Shown here piece by piece: positions 5,089-5,705 of a stretch of DNA of 5,705 nucleotides; position 1 is the first letter of the stretch; each line of letters opens with the position of its first letter. The DNA lies in contig JASLAI010000292.1 of assembly GCA_030147225.1 (NCBI GenBank), positions 1 to 5,705 on the forward strand, in the 5' to 3' direction. Under the pieces are notes generated by a model that was not told the DNA's origin, searched no databases, and worked only from the letters and a program-made list of their open reading frames with translations. Source of the stretch: Planococcus sp. (in: firmicutes) (GTDB lineage: Bacteria; Bacillota; Bacilli; Bacillales_A; Planococcaceae). Position numbers and translations under genes: made by a program.

Positions 5089-5451
5089 TCAATCAACCGT
5101 CACAATCGAAACCACTTCATCCATTGGCAGCCTGTGTTTTCCTGCTGAATCCCCATAGATGAGCATCCGGTTCCTGGCATCGATGCCTTCGATAATTCCT
5201 CTGTGTTCATGAATCGCCCCGCCCTTCCAGCTGTGTATAATGACTTCACATCGGCGTTTCAAGGCAATGTCCATTTCCTCCTGGATTAGCTGCAGATCAA
5301 ATTCGTTCAGGTTAGGCTTTGGTACTTGTTCGTCTTTTTCGTACCACTCCCGGATCATTTCGACGTGCTCTGGAAGCATCAAGGCTGTCCATTTGATCCG
5401 TCCACGGTCTTTGATGTCGCCCACTGTCTTTAAATATTTATTGCGCTTCAT
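5089..5451 (-). CDS. YolD-like family protein
   Basis: A 120-residue protein of the YolD family, small proteins regularly encoded next to Y-family polymerases of the UvrX/YqjW group in Bacillota; they are thought to help in the SOS response, though the mechanism is not settled. The family signature DRGRIKWTALMLPEHVEMI lies at about residues 15-33. The C-terminal half (RGIIEGIDARNRMLIYGDSAG to the end) looks like a small beta-barrel. I take the ATG at 5449-5451 as the start because AAGGGG lies eight bases before it. The in-frame GTG at 5458-5460 touches that ribosome site and cannot use it. The polymerase stop is 12 bases upstream, so the two are co-transcribed and probably share the same damage-inducible promoter, which is outside the window. 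Confidence 0.9.
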   Translation of the reverse strand: MKRNKYLKTVGDIKDRGRIKWTALMLPEHVEMIREWYEKDEQVPKPNLNEFDLQLIQEEMDIALKRRCEVIIHSWKGGAIHEHRGIIEGIDARNRMLIYGDSAGKHRLPMDEVVSIVTVD

Positions 5452-5463
5452 TGGACCCACCCC

Positions 5464-5705
5464 TTATTCTTTATTGTGTCCGCCGATCAACTTAGTCCGC
5501 GCTATGGCAGTGCCTGCCTGTGTTCCTGATATGCCACGGTAAATTGCCGAGTAGCCATATCTTTTCCGGATAATGTCCATAGCCTCTCCGAGTTTTCTGT
5601 TTTCAAATTTTCTTTCATCAAAGAGGCTTAGCTGCATCGATGATTCCTCTTCCAGATTGTTGATGGCGAGTGAAATTTGCCGAACAGGCTTATGTTGGAA
5701 ATGCT
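5464..5705 (-). CDS. Y-family DNA polymerase (UvrX/YqjW type), C-terminal part (5' partial)
   Basis: The last 79 residues of a translesion DNA polymerase, running off the right edge of the window. The first whole codon is at 5701-5703 and the TAA is at 5464-5466. The visible part is the end of the little-finger domain (HFQHKPVRQISLAINNLEEE) followed by QLSLF (5620-5634). QLSLF matches the QL[SD]LF consensus for binding the beta sliding clamp. A helical stretch (AMDIIRKRYGYSAIYRGIS) and a short basic tail follow, as in UvrX-like proteins. Catalytic residues are upstream and not visible. Such enzymes copy past damaged bases at low fidelity and are usually under LexA control. The YolD-like gene 12 bases downstream supports the assignment to the UvrX group rather than DinB/Pol IV. 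Confidence 0.9.
   Translation of the reverse strand, partial: HFQHKPVRQISLAINNLEEESSMQLSLFDERKFENRKLGEAMDIIRKRYGYSAIYRGISGTQAGTAIARTKLIGGHNKE

Noticed and set aside
5458..5460. GTG as start of the YolD-like gene
   Set aside because: It directly abuts the AAGGG ribosome site; the ATG nine bases downstream has proper spacing.

Overview
The window looks like chromosome from a Gram-positive Bacillota member of moderate GC, most likely Planococcaceae or Bacillaceae (Planococcus-like). This rests on strong GGAGG-type ribosome sites, SigA-type and one SigB-type promoter, U-tailed terminators, a UvrX/YolD gene pair, a lipoprotein nuclease, and a GC-rich intergenic repeat of a type I recall from these families. 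The genus is an inference.

Layout. 1-396 (+) is the 3' end of a sensor histidine kinase, closed by a 20-bp-stem terminator. 481-711 (-) is a PepSY-domain protein with an acidic tail. Its N-terminus appears to be missing: the open frame runs to 807 without a good start and abuts the end of the next gene. 803-2191 (-) is a class-3-like aldehyde dehydrogenase with its own SigA promoter. 2267-3190 (-) is a Gfo/Idh/MocA-family NAD(P)-dependent oxidoreductase. The divergent gap 3191-3306 holds a SigB-like promoter and two interleaved inverted repeats. It drives a 47-residue acidic small protein (3307-3450, +), followed by a terminator. 3641-4375 (+) is a secreted, lipid-anchored thermonuclease-type protein with a SigA promoter inside an inverted repeat. 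4471-4543 (+) is tRNA-Val(GAC) with its own promoter and terminator. 4595-4880 has no credible gene. It holds a structured GC-rich repeat (about 4687-4812), then a bidirectional-looking terminator (4832-4869) and a palindromic site containing a perfect DnaA box. On the minus strand, 5464-5705 is the C-terminus of a Y-family DNA polymerase with a beta-clamp-binding motif. It is followed by a YolD-like gene (5089-5451) and perhaps a 36-residue membrane peptide (4929-5039).

How the parts fit. The polymerase/YolD pair is a known arrangement for SOS-type DNA damage tolerance in Bacillota. The oxidoreductase and aldehyde dehydrogenase run in the same direction and could be partly co-transcribed, but the dehydrogenase promoter means they need not act together. 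The most interesting items are the repeat, whose G.U pairs show that the plus strand is the folded RNA strand, the SigB-like promoter with its unknown small gene, the 5'-truncated PepSY gene, and the possible third small gene of the polymerase operon. I saw no CRISPR array, insertion sequence or prophage, and nothing that amounts to a complete undescribed system.
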